A stretch of 49,963 nucleotides of DNA. It comes from a virus. Shown here one piece after another: positions 7,078 through 14,822 of the stretch. The notes under the pieces are model-generated. The model saw only the letters and a program-made list of their open reading frames with translations. It did no database searches and had not been told where the DNA came from. The first letter of the stretch is position 1; every line of letters begins with the position of its first letter. Made by a program: the position numbers and the translations under genes. The stretch lies in the IMG/VR virus record IMGVR_UViG_3300044712_002653, positions 1-49,963 of that record; one strand, given 5' to 3'.

Positions 7078-8053
7078 CCGCCACCTCCGGCATCTGGCGG
7101 ACCCGCAGGTCCTCCGGCCACTCCTCGGGATCGGCGCCCTTCGGGTCCGGGAGGCCGTCCTGCTCGCGCGCCCAGACGGCGCCGAGCTGCTTCACGAAGC
7201 ACGGGACGCTCATCGCGCGGCAGGACTCGACGATCCAGCGGACCCACTCCACGGCGCAGGGGCGCGGGCGGCTGCCGCTCTCGCCGCCGGCGATCACCCA
7301 GCCGATCCCGGGGTCTACCGTGAAGTCGAACGGCCCTGGGCCGATGCGGCGGAGATCGCGACGGAGGAGGACGTCGAGGAGATCGACGCGACCGATGAGC
7401 GGCTCGCAGGAGAGGAAGCGAACGGTGGCGGGCGTCGCGAGGAGGTGCGGGATCCGCTCGTCCGCGGTCCGCTGGTCCTCGACGGATACGCCCACCCAGA
7501 CGTTCGGGAGCGGCCACTCGTCCGGGTCGAAGGCGGAGCCGCAGCCCCGATCGACGCCGGCCTTGTCGAGGTAGGCGCAGGTCCAGGAGCAGATGTCCCC
7601 GCCCGCGTCGCCAGCGCGGCGGCGCCCAGCCGTGCTGGCGACCCACTCGAACCAGCGCCGCGCCCGCTCCGGCCTCTTCGTGAGGACCTGGAACGTGTGC
7701 TGCTTCGAGGCCGCCATCACCCCGAACACCGCGGCGATGAACGTGTCGGGCACTCCCTCGTGGAATAGGTCGCTTTGGTTCGCGACGGAGATCCGCCGGG
7801 GCTTCTTCCACCGGAGCGGGACCTCGAGCTGCTCCGGCAGGAGCGAGACCTTCCCCGTCCAGCGGAGCACGCCCGCCGGCGTCTTCTCGACGAGGCCCGC
7901 GCGCGGCCCGGCGATCTTCGGGTTCGGGTTGTGGGCCATCCGCCAGACGTCGCGCACGGCGTAGCAGCGCGCGCACCCGGCGCTCGCTGGCGAGCAGCCG
8001 AGGATCGGACTCCAGGTTGCGTCCGTCCAGGCGATGCCGGTGCCGTCGCTCAT
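7070..8053 (-). CDS. Phage Gp37/Gp68 family protein (DUF5131)
   Basis: A 327-residue member of the Gp37/Gp68 (DUF5131) family. Visible signatures: GIAWTDATWSPILGCSPASA leading into GCARCYA (a CX6CX2C cluster near residues 20-31), SLLPEQLEVPLRWKKPRRI, ANQSDLFHE, the FQVLTKRPERA motif, NVWVGVSVEDQ, RFLSCEPLIG, WVIAGGESG and CFVKQLGA. Conserved cysteines and barrel-like strand spacing suggest a metal or Fe-S cofactor enzyme, but no activity is established. The ATG lies just past the end of the frameshifted methyltransferase gene. Confidence 0.9.
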   Translation of the reverse strand: MSDGTGIAWTDATWSPILGCSPASAGCARCYAVRDVWRMAHNPNPKIAGPRAGLVEKTPAGVLRWTGKVSLLPEQLEVPLRWKKPRRISVANQSDLFHEGVPDTFIAAVFGVMAASKQHTFQVLTKRPERARRWFEWVASTAGRRRAGDAGGDICSWTCAYLDKAGVDRGCGSAFDPDEWPLPNVWVGVSVEDQRTADERIPHLLATPATVRFLSCEPLIGRVDLLDVLLRRDLRRIGPGPFDFTVDPGIGWVIAGGESGSRPRPCAVEWVRWIVESCRAMSVPCFVKQLGAVWAREQDGLPDPKGADPEEWPEDLRVRQMPEVAGA

Positions 8054-8057
8054 CAGC

Positions 8058-8817
8058 TCATCCCTCCGTTCCGCTGAGCGCGAGCTCCGCCTGGTCGCGC
8101 TCGAAGATGGTCACCGCGCGCATCGGGAACCCGAAGCCGACGGAGAGGCCGAACACCTTGATAACTCTGCAAAATGGGGGGGGGGTTCGGGGTGATGTAG
8201 TGGACGAACCCGATGCGCCCGCACGGCTTCACGACGCGCGCGGCCTCGCGGAGGAGGTGCGCGGGGCGCGGGTAGTCCACTCCGTAGAGGTCCTTCGCGT
8301 AGTGCTCGGTGTACGGCGGGTCGAGGAGGACGGCCTCGACCGAGCCGGTCGCGAACGGCAGGTCGCGCCCGTCGGCGAGGATGTCCGGCCGCGCCTCGGG
8401 GCGGACGTCGACGCGGATCCCCTCGCCGCGCGGCAGGCCGCCTGAGCAGACGTGGACCACGTGGCGGCGGTCGCACTTCAGCCAGGGCAGGATCTTCGGG
8501 ATGAAGGTGATCGGGTACATCCCGAAGACCGGCTCGGGCCCGAGCTCGTCCTGGGCGAGGTCGTCGTAGAGGAACAGGATCGCGGGCCGCGAGGGAGCGG
8601 CGAGGTCCTTCGCGCCGATGCGCTTCACGCCGCGCGGCTCGCCCATGCGGGCGCGCAGCTGCGGCCAGTCGGGCTTCGAGCGGCGCGAGGCGTCCTCGAC
8701 CCCGAACTTCCGCTTCCGTCGGCGCGTGTTCGTTTCCTCGACAGGGTTCCGCACCCGGTTCACCGGCGTGTGCGGGATGTTGCGCGGCCTCCGCGCGCCC
8801 TTGTCGCGCTTGCTCAC
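8058..8817 (-). CDS. DPPY methyltransferase, frameshifted at a run of ten C
   Basis: Class I SAM-dependent methyltransferase-like protein. The frame from GTG 8817 carries HVVHVCSGG (motif I position, about 119-127) and VLLDPPYTEHYA (motif IV, DPPY at 166-169), then GRIGFVHYITPNPPP. At the ten-base C run (G on the + strand, 8176-8185) the frame leaves the conserved path. Removing one C restores a 252-residue protein ending in VFGLSVGFGFPMRAVTIFER and stopping at 8058. As given, translation instead runs to 8053 with an unrelated tail. The tract may be phase-variable or a sequencing error. The start overlaps the HNH-like gene as GTGA. The target base is unknown. Confidence 0.8.
8176..8185 (-). 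repeat. Poly-C(10) tract inside methyltransferase gene
   Basis: Ten consecutive G on the + strand (C on the coding strand). Nine would keep the conserved methyltransferase C-terminus in frame; ten shifts it. Such tracts are hot spots for slipped-strand mispairing. Confidence 0.9.
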
Positions 8818-9467
8818 CGGGCCCCCGTCGGCGTGGTCGTGACGCCCTTCGCCGTGGCGAGGGCGATCTTCCCGTCGAGGATCTCGGCGGTGCGGTCGAA
8901 GCCCGCGGCGAGATCGAGGAGCCCGCGCCGGCGGGCCTCGCCTGCCATCTGCATCGCCCAGATGCGCCCGGCGCCCCGCGCCCACGCGGGTGAGGCCTCG
9001 GTGCGCTTGTCGCAGTCGTCGCAGATGGCCGCGCAGCTCGTCTCGTCCTCGAGCGTCACCCGCTCCGAGCCCTTCAGGACGTGGTGCATCGTCTCGGGCT
9101 CGCCGGCGCGGCAGAACTCACACAGGTTGCCGAACCACTTCCGGCCCACCACCAGGATTCGCAGGCGCCCGATGGCTCCGGCGGCGCGCTCGGCGCGGCG
9201 GGCCGCTTTCGGCGATCCCCCGGACGGCGGCGCGAACGCGAGGCCGCTCTTGTCGATCCGCCCCGTCGGGCGGGCGCCCGGCTCTGCCGCGGCGGGGGCG
9301 GCGGTGCGGACCGGCCGCGGCTCGAGCTCGTGCTTCTCGATGGCGGCGACGATGCGGCGCGCCTGGGCGCGGCGGCCGGGCCAGTCGTCGCCGGTGCAGG
9401 CGATGGCGAGCTCGCGCGCCAGTTCGCGCAGCCACATCGGCCAGGGGCGGGACTCGAGGAGGTTCAC
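8814..9467 (-). CDS. HNH-like zinc-binding protein
   Basis: A 217-residue protein. Residues about 1-55 form an amphipathic helical region (WPMWLRELARELAIACTGDD). After an Ala/Pro-rich linker comes CEFCRAGEPETMHHVLKGSE followed by CAAICDDCDKRTEASP: two CxxC pairs with a central HH, the layout of an HNH/McrA-like beta-beta-metal fold. Whether it cleaves DNA is uncertain because the final His/Asn is not obvious. GTGA overlap with the next gene upstream sets the start. Confidence 0.65.
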   Translation of the reverse strand: MNLLESRPWPMWLRELARELAIACTGDDWPGRRAQARRIVAAIEKHELEPRPVRTAAPAAAEPGARPTGRIDKSGLAFAPPSGGSPKAARRAERAAGAIGRLRILVVGRKWFGNLCEFCRAGEPETMHHVLKGSERVTLEDETSCAAICDDCDKRTEASPAWARGAGRIWAMQMAGEARRRGLLDLAAGFDRTAEILDGKIALATAKGVTTTPTGAR

Positions 9468-9823
9468 GCCGCGGACCTCCGCGAGGCGGCGCGCGCCCGC
9501 TGGGCGTCCTTCGTGCAGGTCCAGCACAGGCCGGCGCGCCGGGGCGGGTTCGGGCAGCCGTCGGTCGCGCAGCGCGGTGCCTCGGCGCGCCTCGGGGGGA
9601 GCCGGGTCGCGCTCCGCAGGTAGTCGATCGCGGCGAGCTGCTCGGGGTCGAGGGGTTCACCGCGGCCGGCGGGGGCGAGGTCCTCGTCCCGGTCGTCCCA
9701 CGCGCCCAAGCACGAGGAGCAGGCCTCCGCTGCGCGCCACACGCCGCGCGCGTCCTGGACCTGGAACGTCCCCCGAGGAACGGGGTCGAGCGGGATCGCC
9801 CGGTGGCAGAAGTGGCAGGTCAC
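9464..9823 (-). CDS. Zinc-ribbon hypothetical protein
   Basis: A 119-residue protein with three cysteine pairs: MTCHFCHRA at the start, CSSCLGAWDDRDED in the middle, and CATDGCPNPPRRAGLCWTCT near the end. It looks like two small zinc-binding modules around a linker with an EQLAAIDYLR helix. No family was named. The GTG start overlaps the upstream stop as GTGA. Confidence 0.6.
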   Translation of the reverse strand: MTCHFCHRAIPLDPVPRGTFQVQDARGVWRAAEACSSCLGAWDDRDEDLAPAGRGEPLDPEQLAAIDYLRSATRLPPRRAEAPRCATDGCPNPPRRAGLCWTCTKDAQRARAASRRSAA

Positions 9824-10179
9824 GGACGTGACCCCTTCGCGGCGATCACGGCATGGAGGAGGGTTTCGCCGCGGTAGCGCCGACCGGCGACGTCGACGAA
9901 GAAGGCGCCGGCGGCAGTCCCGGGCTCACCGCCCGCGGCCTCGCGCCCCCACCCCTCGTACATCTCGCCGACGCGCTTCTGCAGCCGCTCGAGGGCGAGG
10001 AGCTGGAACGAGCAGATGGGGATCCCGAGCTTCCCGGGGTCGGAGGCAGGCTTCGGGAAAACCAGCACCGGCCCCGGCGCCGTCGGGTCCGCCGCCGTCT
10101 CCGCGAGGGGGGGAGCGGAGGGCGAGGACGCCGCGGCGCCGGGGGCCGGCACTGGGCTGGGGGAACGGGCGGGGGTCAC
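9820..10179 (-). CDS. Hypothetical phage protein
   Basis: A 119-residue protein with a Pro/Ala-rich, probably disordered N-terminus (about 1-45) and a folded C-terminal part (FQLLALERLQKRVGEMYEGW, then AFFVDVAGRRYRGETLLHAV). Not recognised. GTG start with GTGA overlap. Confidence 0.55.
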   Translation of the reverse strand: MTPARSPSPVPAPGAAASSPSAPPLAETAADPTAPGPVLVFPKPASDPGKLGIPICSFQLLALERLQKRVGEMYEGWGREAAGGEPGTAAGAFFVDVAGRRYRGETLLHAVIAAKGSRP

Positions 10180-10421
10180 CTGAGACCTCCGAGGGAGAGC
10201 TGGCCGCGCGACGAGGGCGGGGCGGCCGCGGGCGCCACCCCCGGCGCCGGGAGCGCCTGCGCCCGGGGCGTGGGGCGCGGCGCCGTGCCGGCGCCGGGGG
10301 TCGGGCGGGCGGGGGCAGGTCGATAGGAGCGGCCGCCGCGCGGGGCGGCCGGGTAGCCCTGGCGCGCGAGGGCGCGGGCGCGGACGAGTACCTCCGCGGC
10401 GGCGGCGACGTCGGGGGTCAT
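10176..10421 (-). CDS. Small hypothetical protein
   Basis: An 81-residue protein: a short helix (DVAAAAEVLVRARALARQGY) followed by a Pro/Arg/Ala-rich tail ending QLSLGGLR. The conserved-looking end motif could be a partner-binding peptide, but nothing proves it. The ATG overlaps the cytosine methyltransferase stop as ATGA. Confidence 0.5.
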   Translation of the reverse strand: MTPDVAAAAEVLVRARALARQGYPAAPRGGRSYRPAPARPTPGAGTAPRPTPRAQALPAPGVAPAAAPPSSRGQLSLGGLR

Positions 10422-12166
10422 GCGGCGTGGACCTCCAGCTCCTCGCGCGCTCGGCCGTCCTCGCGAACCCAGATCCCGTCGGAGGAGAGGAACCAGGTCC
10501 CGAGGGATCCGGCGAGGAGCGCCTTCAGGATCGAGAGCGCGATGGCGGTGGCAGCCTGGACCGGGACGGCGTTGCCGATGCGCTCCCCCCAGCCCGCGGC
10601 GTTGCGTCCCGCGAGGCGGAGGGGCTCGCCGCGCACGCGCGCGGGCAGGCCCTGGAGCGCGGCGCGGTCGAGCAGGGTCATCGGGCGGTGCCAGGTTCCG
10701 TCGGCCGCGACGATGACCGGGACGTTCCGGGGCGCGCGCCGCGGGTCGGCGACTGCCACGGTGCCGTTGTCGATGCGGCCTCCGGTCACCGTCGCGGCGG
10801 CCTCGTCCCAGCGGAGGACGCCGTACGCGGTCGCGCGCGGGACGCACGTCGGCCGCGGGTCGGCCACGGACCCTGGTCCGGTTCGGACGTTGGAGGCTCC
10901 GCGGACGGTGGGCGACGGCTCGGCCCAGGGCACGACGCCGAGCGAGCCGCGGTAGGGGGAGTGATCGAGTGCGAGGCGCGGGTCGGCGACGCTCGCCGGG
11001 GTGTTCGACCGCGCCGGCGCCATCGCGCCGGTGATGGCCGGGGCGGCCGATTCCCACGGCACCACGCCGAAGGTCCCGCCGCGCGAGGTATCTCCGCGCC
11101 CGAGCCGCGGGTCGGCGACCGCGAACCCGCCGTTGGTCCCGCCGCCAGCGACCGTGCGCGCGGGCTCGTCCCACGGCCGGACGTCGTACTTCGCGAAGAC
11201 CTCGCGGCGCGGCTGGCCCGGCTCGAGCGGCGTGAGGATCCGCGGGTCCGCGACGGCGGCCGGGCCCGTCGACGTGCTCACCGAGGCCGTCCCGTTCACG
11301 GCGCCCGTCGGCTCCTCCCACGACTCCACGCCGAAGTGCCCCGGGCGGCCCTTGAACGACGCCGCGTTCGCTCCGGTCTGCGCGAGGAGCGCCTCGGGGA
11401 TCGAGGTGGGAAGGTCGCGCCAGTCGCCGCCGGCCGGGATGAGGGCGAGCCGAACCCAGTTCAGCCACGAGATCCGGGGAAGGCGGTGGAGCTCGCCGGC
11501 GGAGCCGTCCTCGGGGAGGGGCAGCTGCCCCAGGACCTCGCCGCACCCCTTCACGCGCTGGAGGGGCGGCCGGTAGATGAACGCCGGCACGGCGGCCGGG
11601 CGCCTGGCGACGAGGAGGAACCGGCGCCGGTGCTGGCCGAGGCCCCCGATCTCGCCGCAGTCGTGCGTCCCTTCGTGGAAGACGTACCCGTACTGCGCGA
11701 GGAGCTGGCGCGCCCGGGCGAGGTTCTCGGCGCCGCGCGACATGATCCCGGGGACGTTCTCGAGGATGATCGCCGGCGGCGGTTCGGACCAGGTCTCGCA
11801 GATGAGGTACAGCCCCTTGATCACGAGCTCGTTCAGCTCGATGTACTTCTGCTGCTCGGCGCTGGCGCGAGGGAGGAGCCGCGAGTACCCCTTGCACGGG
11901 GGCGAGAGGAAGACGCAGTCGGGGCGGCGGGGCCCGGCGAAGGCGAGCAGCTCAGCGGGCGAGAGCGTCGCGAGGTCCGCGCAGAGCGATGGCCCGTCGG
12001 CGAGGCGCTCGAAGTCGGCGCAGGCCTCGGGGTCGAGGTCGATGCCGCCGAGGTTCACGAAGCGGGCTCGGTCGCGGCCGAGTTGCGCCATCGCCTCGAG
12101 GAACCCGCGCGCGCCGGCGCCGAGTCCGCAGAACGGGAACAGGACGGTGAACTCGCGGACGCTCAC
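10418..12166 (-). CDS. DNA C5-cytosine methyltransferase with internal repeats
   Basis: A 582-residue C5-cytosine methyltransferase. Motif I is FPFCGLGAGARG (about 10-21); motif IV is FLSPPCKGYS with the catalytic Cys at 91; motif VI is ILENVPG (ENV at 136-138); motif VIII is QHRRR at 178-182; motif IX is near RPMTLLDRAALQGLP (494-508); motif X is GNAVP at 531-535. Between VIII and IX, where the target-recognition domain lies, sit five repeats ending VADPR (278-476). No cognate nuclease is adjacent, so it probably protects phage DNA from host restriction or tunes phage gene expression. GTG start, GTGA overlap. Confidence 0.93.
   Translation of the reverse strand: MSVREFTVLFPFCGLGAGARGFLEAMAQLGRDRARFVNLGGIDLDPEACADFERLADGPSLCADLATLSPAELLAFAGPRRPDCVFLSPPCKGYSRLLPRASAEQQKYIELNELVIKGLYLICETWSEPPPAIILENVPGIMSRGAENLARARQLLAQYGYVFHEGTHDCGEIGGLGQHRRRFLLVARRPAAVPAFIYRPPLQRVKGCGEVLGQLPLPEDGSAGELHRLPRISWLNWVRLALIPAGGDWRDLPTSIPEALLAQTGANAASFKGRPGHFGVESWEEPTGAVNGTASVSTSTGPAAVADPRILTPLEPGQPRREVFAKYDVRPWDEPARTVAGGGTNGGFAVADPRLGRGDTSRGGTFGVVPWESAAPAITGAMAPARSNTPASVADPRLALDHSPYRGSLGVVPWAEPSPTVRGASNVRTGPGSVADPRPTCVPRATAYGVLRWDEAAATVTGGRIDNGTVAVADPRRAPRNVPVIVAADGTWHRPMTLLDRAALQGLPARVRGEPLRLAGRNAAGWGERIGNAVPVQAATAIALSILKALLAGSLGTWFLSSDGIWVREDGRAREELEVHAA
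10739..11335 (-). repeat. Five-unit coding repeat in the cytosine methyltransferase
   Basis: Five degenerate units at residues 278-309, 327-354, 366-397, 409-438 and 448-476. Each reads roughly aromatic-G/D-V-x-x-W-x-E/S-x-x-x-T/A-V/I-x-G, then a variable Gly/Asn/Thr stretch, then VADPR. The VADPR motifs are 45, 43, 41 and 38 residues apart. Confidence 0.9.
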
Positions 12167-12525
12167 GGCGCCTCCGGAGCGGGCGCCGACGCGAGCTCGG
12201 GGTCGTCGAACCAGAGCGAGCATAGGTAGGCGACGCCGGCGATCTTGTGCTCGTGCTTCGGCGCCCACGAGGAGAGGAGCGCCTTCAGGCACCGCGCGGC
12301 CGCGCTCTTCTCGACACCCGGCCTCGGGACGAGGCGGTCCCACCATGCGCGGTCGCCGCCGATCGCGAACCAGCGGCTGATCTGGCTGCACCATGGGCTC
12401 GTCTCGCGACGGAACTCGTCGGGGATCTCGTGCCAGGGCGGGAGGTGCTCCATCGTCCCCCAGGCCATCTCGACGTCCTTCACGGCCGGGGGCGCCGCGG
12501 GCGGAGTCCAGGGCTTCTCAGCCAC
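12163..12525 (-). CDS. Hypothetical phage protein
   Basis: A 120-residue protein rich in Trp (EMAWGTMEHLPPWHEIPDEF, SPWCSQISRWFAIGGDRAWW) with a helical C-terminal half containing WAPKHEHKIAGVAYLCSLWF. The pattern is familiar from phage hypothetical proteins near replication or methylase genes, but no function is known. The GTG start overlaps the upstream gene by 8 bases. Confidence 0.6.
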   Translation of the reverse strand: MAEKPWTPPAAPPAVKDVEMAWGTMEHLPPWHEIPDEFRRETSPWCSQISRWFAIGGDRAWWDRLVPRPGVEKSAAARCLKALLSSWAPKHEHKIAGVAYLCSLWFDDPELASAPAPEAP

Positions 12526-13387
12526 GGCGCGCCCCCTTCTTCTTCCGCGCGACCGCGTCGCCCTTCAGGCCCTTCTTCGTGAGCTCCCCCTGGCCGGCGT
12601 TCTTCAGGATCTCGTCCGCCTGCTTCTCGAGGCGCTCGCGCTTCTTCTGGGCGTCCCGCTTCTCGGCGAAGGCGGTGACGTCGACCTCCGCCCCGCCGTT
12701 CACGGACACGGAGACGCGCGTCCCGTCCCTCGACCTCCCCAGGTCGGCGAGCGCGTCGAGCACGGGCTCGAGGCCGGCGTCGGGGTGAGCTGGGCACTTC
12801 GCGCCCGCGGCGAGCAGGCGCCGACAGATCCGGCAGCGCTGGTCCTCATCGAGGTCGTCCGCCGGGTCCTCCTGGCGGAGCGGCATCATCACCCCGAACT
12901 CCTCGGGGTCGGGGAGGATGGGCTGCACGAGGATCGGCGCCTGGACCTCGCCGGCCGTGAACGTGAGCGCCACGCCCGACTCGCAGTCCATCGCCGCGGC
13001 GACCGCTCGGAGGAGCTTGGGGTTCAGGTGAATCGTGGTCGTGCCCGGGTCACCGCGGTGGATCTTCGGGACGATCGTCAGCCACGGCGGGAACTGCCGA
13101 GCCTGCTGCGTCGGCCAGAGCACGCCGAACTCGACGATCTCTTGGTCCTTGATCTCGGCGGGGACGTCGGGCTCGCCCAGCTTGCGGCCCGCCTCGAGGA
13201 GCGAGCACGCGAGGTACCGAGAGCGCTCGCCCTTCTCGGTCTCGACGGGGAGCGCCACCAGGGCGTGGCGGTTCATCGCGACGAGCCGGTCCTCTTTCGC
13301 GTCGAGGTAGGGGTCCATCAGGATCGGGTCCGGCTCCCGCCCCTTCGAGACGACGAGCTCCGGTCGGTACCTCTTGGCGATCTTCAC
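12518..13387 (-). CDS. Hypothetical protein, weak sliding-clamp resemblance
   Basis: A 289-residue protein. The central part (HLNPKLLRAVAAAMDCESGV, then strands and PEEFGVMMPLR) has the strand-helix rhythm and the late MMP-type strand seen in phage clamp-like proteins; this is a weak hint only. A zinc-binding CRICRRLLAAGAKCPAH follows at about 205-221, and the C-terminus is Lys/Arg-rich (KKRERLEKQADEILKN, ARKKKGARRG). GTG start with GTGA overlap. Confidence 0.55.
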   Translation of the reverse strand: MKIAKRYRPELVVSKGREPDPILMDPYLDAKEDRLVAMNRHALVALPVETEKGERSRYLACSLLEAGRKLGEPDVPAEIKDQEIVEFGVLWPTQQARQFPPWLTIVPKIHRGDPGTTTIHLNPKLLRAVAAAMDCESGVALTFTAGEVQAPILVQPILPDPEEFGVMMPLRQEDPADDLDEDQRCRICRRLLAAGAKCPAHPDAGLEPVLDALADLGRSRDGTRVSVSVNGGAEVDVTAFAEKRDAQKKRERLEKQADEILKNAGQGELTKKGLKGDAVARKKKGARRG

Positions 13388-13581
13388 GGCGCGACTCCTG
13401 GGGGCGGGGTAGGGGTGGACGAGCGGGGAGGGACGAGCTTCCGGGCCTCGGCGAGGGCGCGCTGGTGACGCTCCCACCGACGGCGCCACTCGCCGCGCGA
13501 GCCGGCGTCACCGTCCGCACGGTGGAGCGCCTCCCCGGCGTCGAGCAGCTCCTGGACGACGGCGGCCTCGGCGCGGGTCAC
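13384..13581 (-). CDS. Small hypothetical protein
   Basis: A 65-residue helical protein (RAEAAVVQELLDAGEALHRA; EWRRRWERHQRALAEARKL) with a Pro-rich C-terminal tail. Not recognised. GTG start overlapping the previous stop as GTGA. Confidence 0.5.
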   Translation of the reverse strand: MTRAEAAVVQELLDAGEALHRADGDAGSRGEWRRRWERHQRALAEARKLVPPRSSTPTPPPGVAP

Positions 13582-13895
13582 CGGTCGCCTCCGCGCGCGC
13601 GGCGCTCGGCCCAGAGGGCATCGCGGAAGGTCTGCCATGCGTCGGCGACGAGGATCTCGGGCTCGGTCTCGACCTGGGCGCCCTGGGCGCGCTCGAGCCG
13701 GAGCTGGGCCGCCATCAGGCCGCGGGCGGCCTCGACGACGGTCGCGATGAGCATCCGCTCCCGGGCCGAGAGGAGGACGAGCTGGCCGCCGCACGTGGCG
13801 CAGGTCAGGTTGCCGAGGAGATCCGCCGAACCGGGGCAGGAGCAGGCCTTGCCCTCGCGAACCGCGTCGAGGCGGATGACGGCCTCAGTGGACAT
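13578..13895 (-). CDS. Hypothetical protein with zinc knuckle
   Basis: A 105-residue protein. Cysteines CSCPG...CATCGG at about residues 18-37 suggest a zinc knuckle. The rest is a long helix (SARERMLIATVVEAARGLMA) and a C-terminal amphipathic helix (WQTFRDALWAERRARGG). ATG start; 11-base overlap with the upstream gene. Confidence 0.55.
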   Translation of the reverse strand: MSTEAVIRLDAVREGKACSCPGSADLLGNLTCATCGGQLVLLSARERMLIATVVEAARGLMAAQLRLERAQGAQVETEPEILVADAWQTFRDALWAERRARGGDR

Positions 13896-14289
13896 GCCGC
13901 GCCTCCGTCTGGTCGAGCAGCGCCTGGGTCCGCTCGCGCCAGGCCGCCGCGCGCTTCGTCCGAGGCATCAGCTCGAGCGCCTCGGCGAGGAGCTCGCGCA
14001 TCGTCGGCGCGGCCTCGGCGACGCGCTTCTCGTCCCCGCGCGCCGGGTCGTGCTGCAGGCAGAACCACCGCTCCCGGTCGACTCTCCACCCGCGCTCGAC
14101 GCCGCGCTGCACGACGCCCTTGCGGTGGCACTCGCCAGGAATCTTCGACCAGGAGTTGCGCGGGCGCGTGGAGCCGCAGCACCGCGGAACGTCCTCGTGC
14201 ACGCGGCCGTACTCGTCGCGCCACGCGGAGAACCGATGCGGCGGACCCGCTGGGAACTCGTAGTCCTGGCGGACGTCGCTCTGGCTCAC
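13885..14289 (-). CDS. Hypothetical phage protein
   Basis: A 134-residue protein with an aromatic N-terminal part (YEFPAGPPHRFSAWRDEYG), Cys pair CCGSTRPRNSW, a Cys/His pair CHRKG...CLQHDP that could bind metal, and a helical C-terminus. GTG start, GTGA overlap. Function unknown. Confidence 0.55.
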   Translation of the reverse strand: MSQSDVRQDYEFPAGPPHRFSAWRDEYGRVHEDVPRCCGSTRPRNSWSKIPGECHRKGVVQRGVERGWRVDRERWFCLQHDPARGDEKRVAEAAPTMRELLAEALELMPRTKRAAAWRERTQALLDQTEARHVH

Positions 14290-14576
14290 GACGCCCTCCG
14301 GGCGAGGTGCGTCTGGCTCGACGCGAACCGGCAGAGGGGCAGCTGCGCCTGGAGCAGCTCGAGATCGCGGGGCTCGGGCTCGACGCCGAGGGCCCACCGC
14401 ATCCACGTGGACTCGCCGCGCCAGGGGCGCCCGTCCTCCTCGAGGACGGCGGCGAGGGTCTCGCCCCGCCCGGCGGTCTGGATGCCGTAGAAGACGGCGG
14501 CGGCGAGCGGGGAGGGCGCCTCGATGCTGCGGACGTTCCCGGCGGCGCCGACGCGGTACTCGTGCAGGCGGGACAT
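14286..14576 (-). CDS. Hypothetical phage protein
   Basis: A 96-residue protein beginning MSRLHEYRVGAAGNVRSIEA. The N-terminal half looks like a small alpha/beta fold (strand EYRVG, helix SPLAAAVFYG, strand TLAAVLEEDG); the C-terminus is helical and basic. Not recognised. It starts three bases after the stop of the upstream gene. Confidence 0.55.
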   Translation of the reverse strand: MSRLHEYRVGAAGNVRSIEAPSPLAAAVFYGIQTAGRGETLAAVLEEDGRPWRGESTWMRWALGVEPEPRDLELLQAQLPLCRFASSQTHLARRAS

Positions 14577-14579
14577 GGG

Positions 14580-14822
14580 TCAGGCCTCCCCGGAGAGCTC
14601 GCGGCGGATGCCGGAAACGAACTCGCCCACCGACTCCACCCGATGGATGCGACAGACCTCGAACACGCAGAGGGCGTGCGTGGTCCTGTCGTCGAGGGTG
14701 ACGGCGACCGCCTCGGAGCCCGGGCGGACTTCCTTCACGAGGCCCGAGATCCCGGCCAGCCCGGTCTCGAGGATGAGATCGCCAGGCTCGAGGAGGCCCG
14801 CGAGAACGCTCCGCTCACGCAT
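14580..14822 (-). CDS. Small beta-rich hypothetical protein
   Basis: An 80-residue protein with alternating short strands (GDLILETGLAG, EAVAVTLDDRTTHALCVFEV) suggestive of a small barrel, possibly SH3- or KOW-like. Family not recognised. The ATG overlaps the upstream gene by 8 bases. Confidence 0.55.
   Translation of the reverse strand: MRERSVLAGLLEPGDLILETGLAGISGLVKEVRPGSEAVAVTLDDRTTHALCVFEVCRIHRVESVGEFVSGIRRELSGEA

Noticed and set aside
8053-8985. An intact 310-codon methyltransferase in one frame
   Set aside because: The frame starts inside the upstream gene and, after the ten-base C run, its tail is not methyltransferase-like, while another frame continues the conserved sequence.
10739-11335. 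Regular repeats suggesting a CRISPR array
   Set aside because: The periodicity is at the protein level, degenerate in DNA, and inside the cytosine methyltransferase frame.
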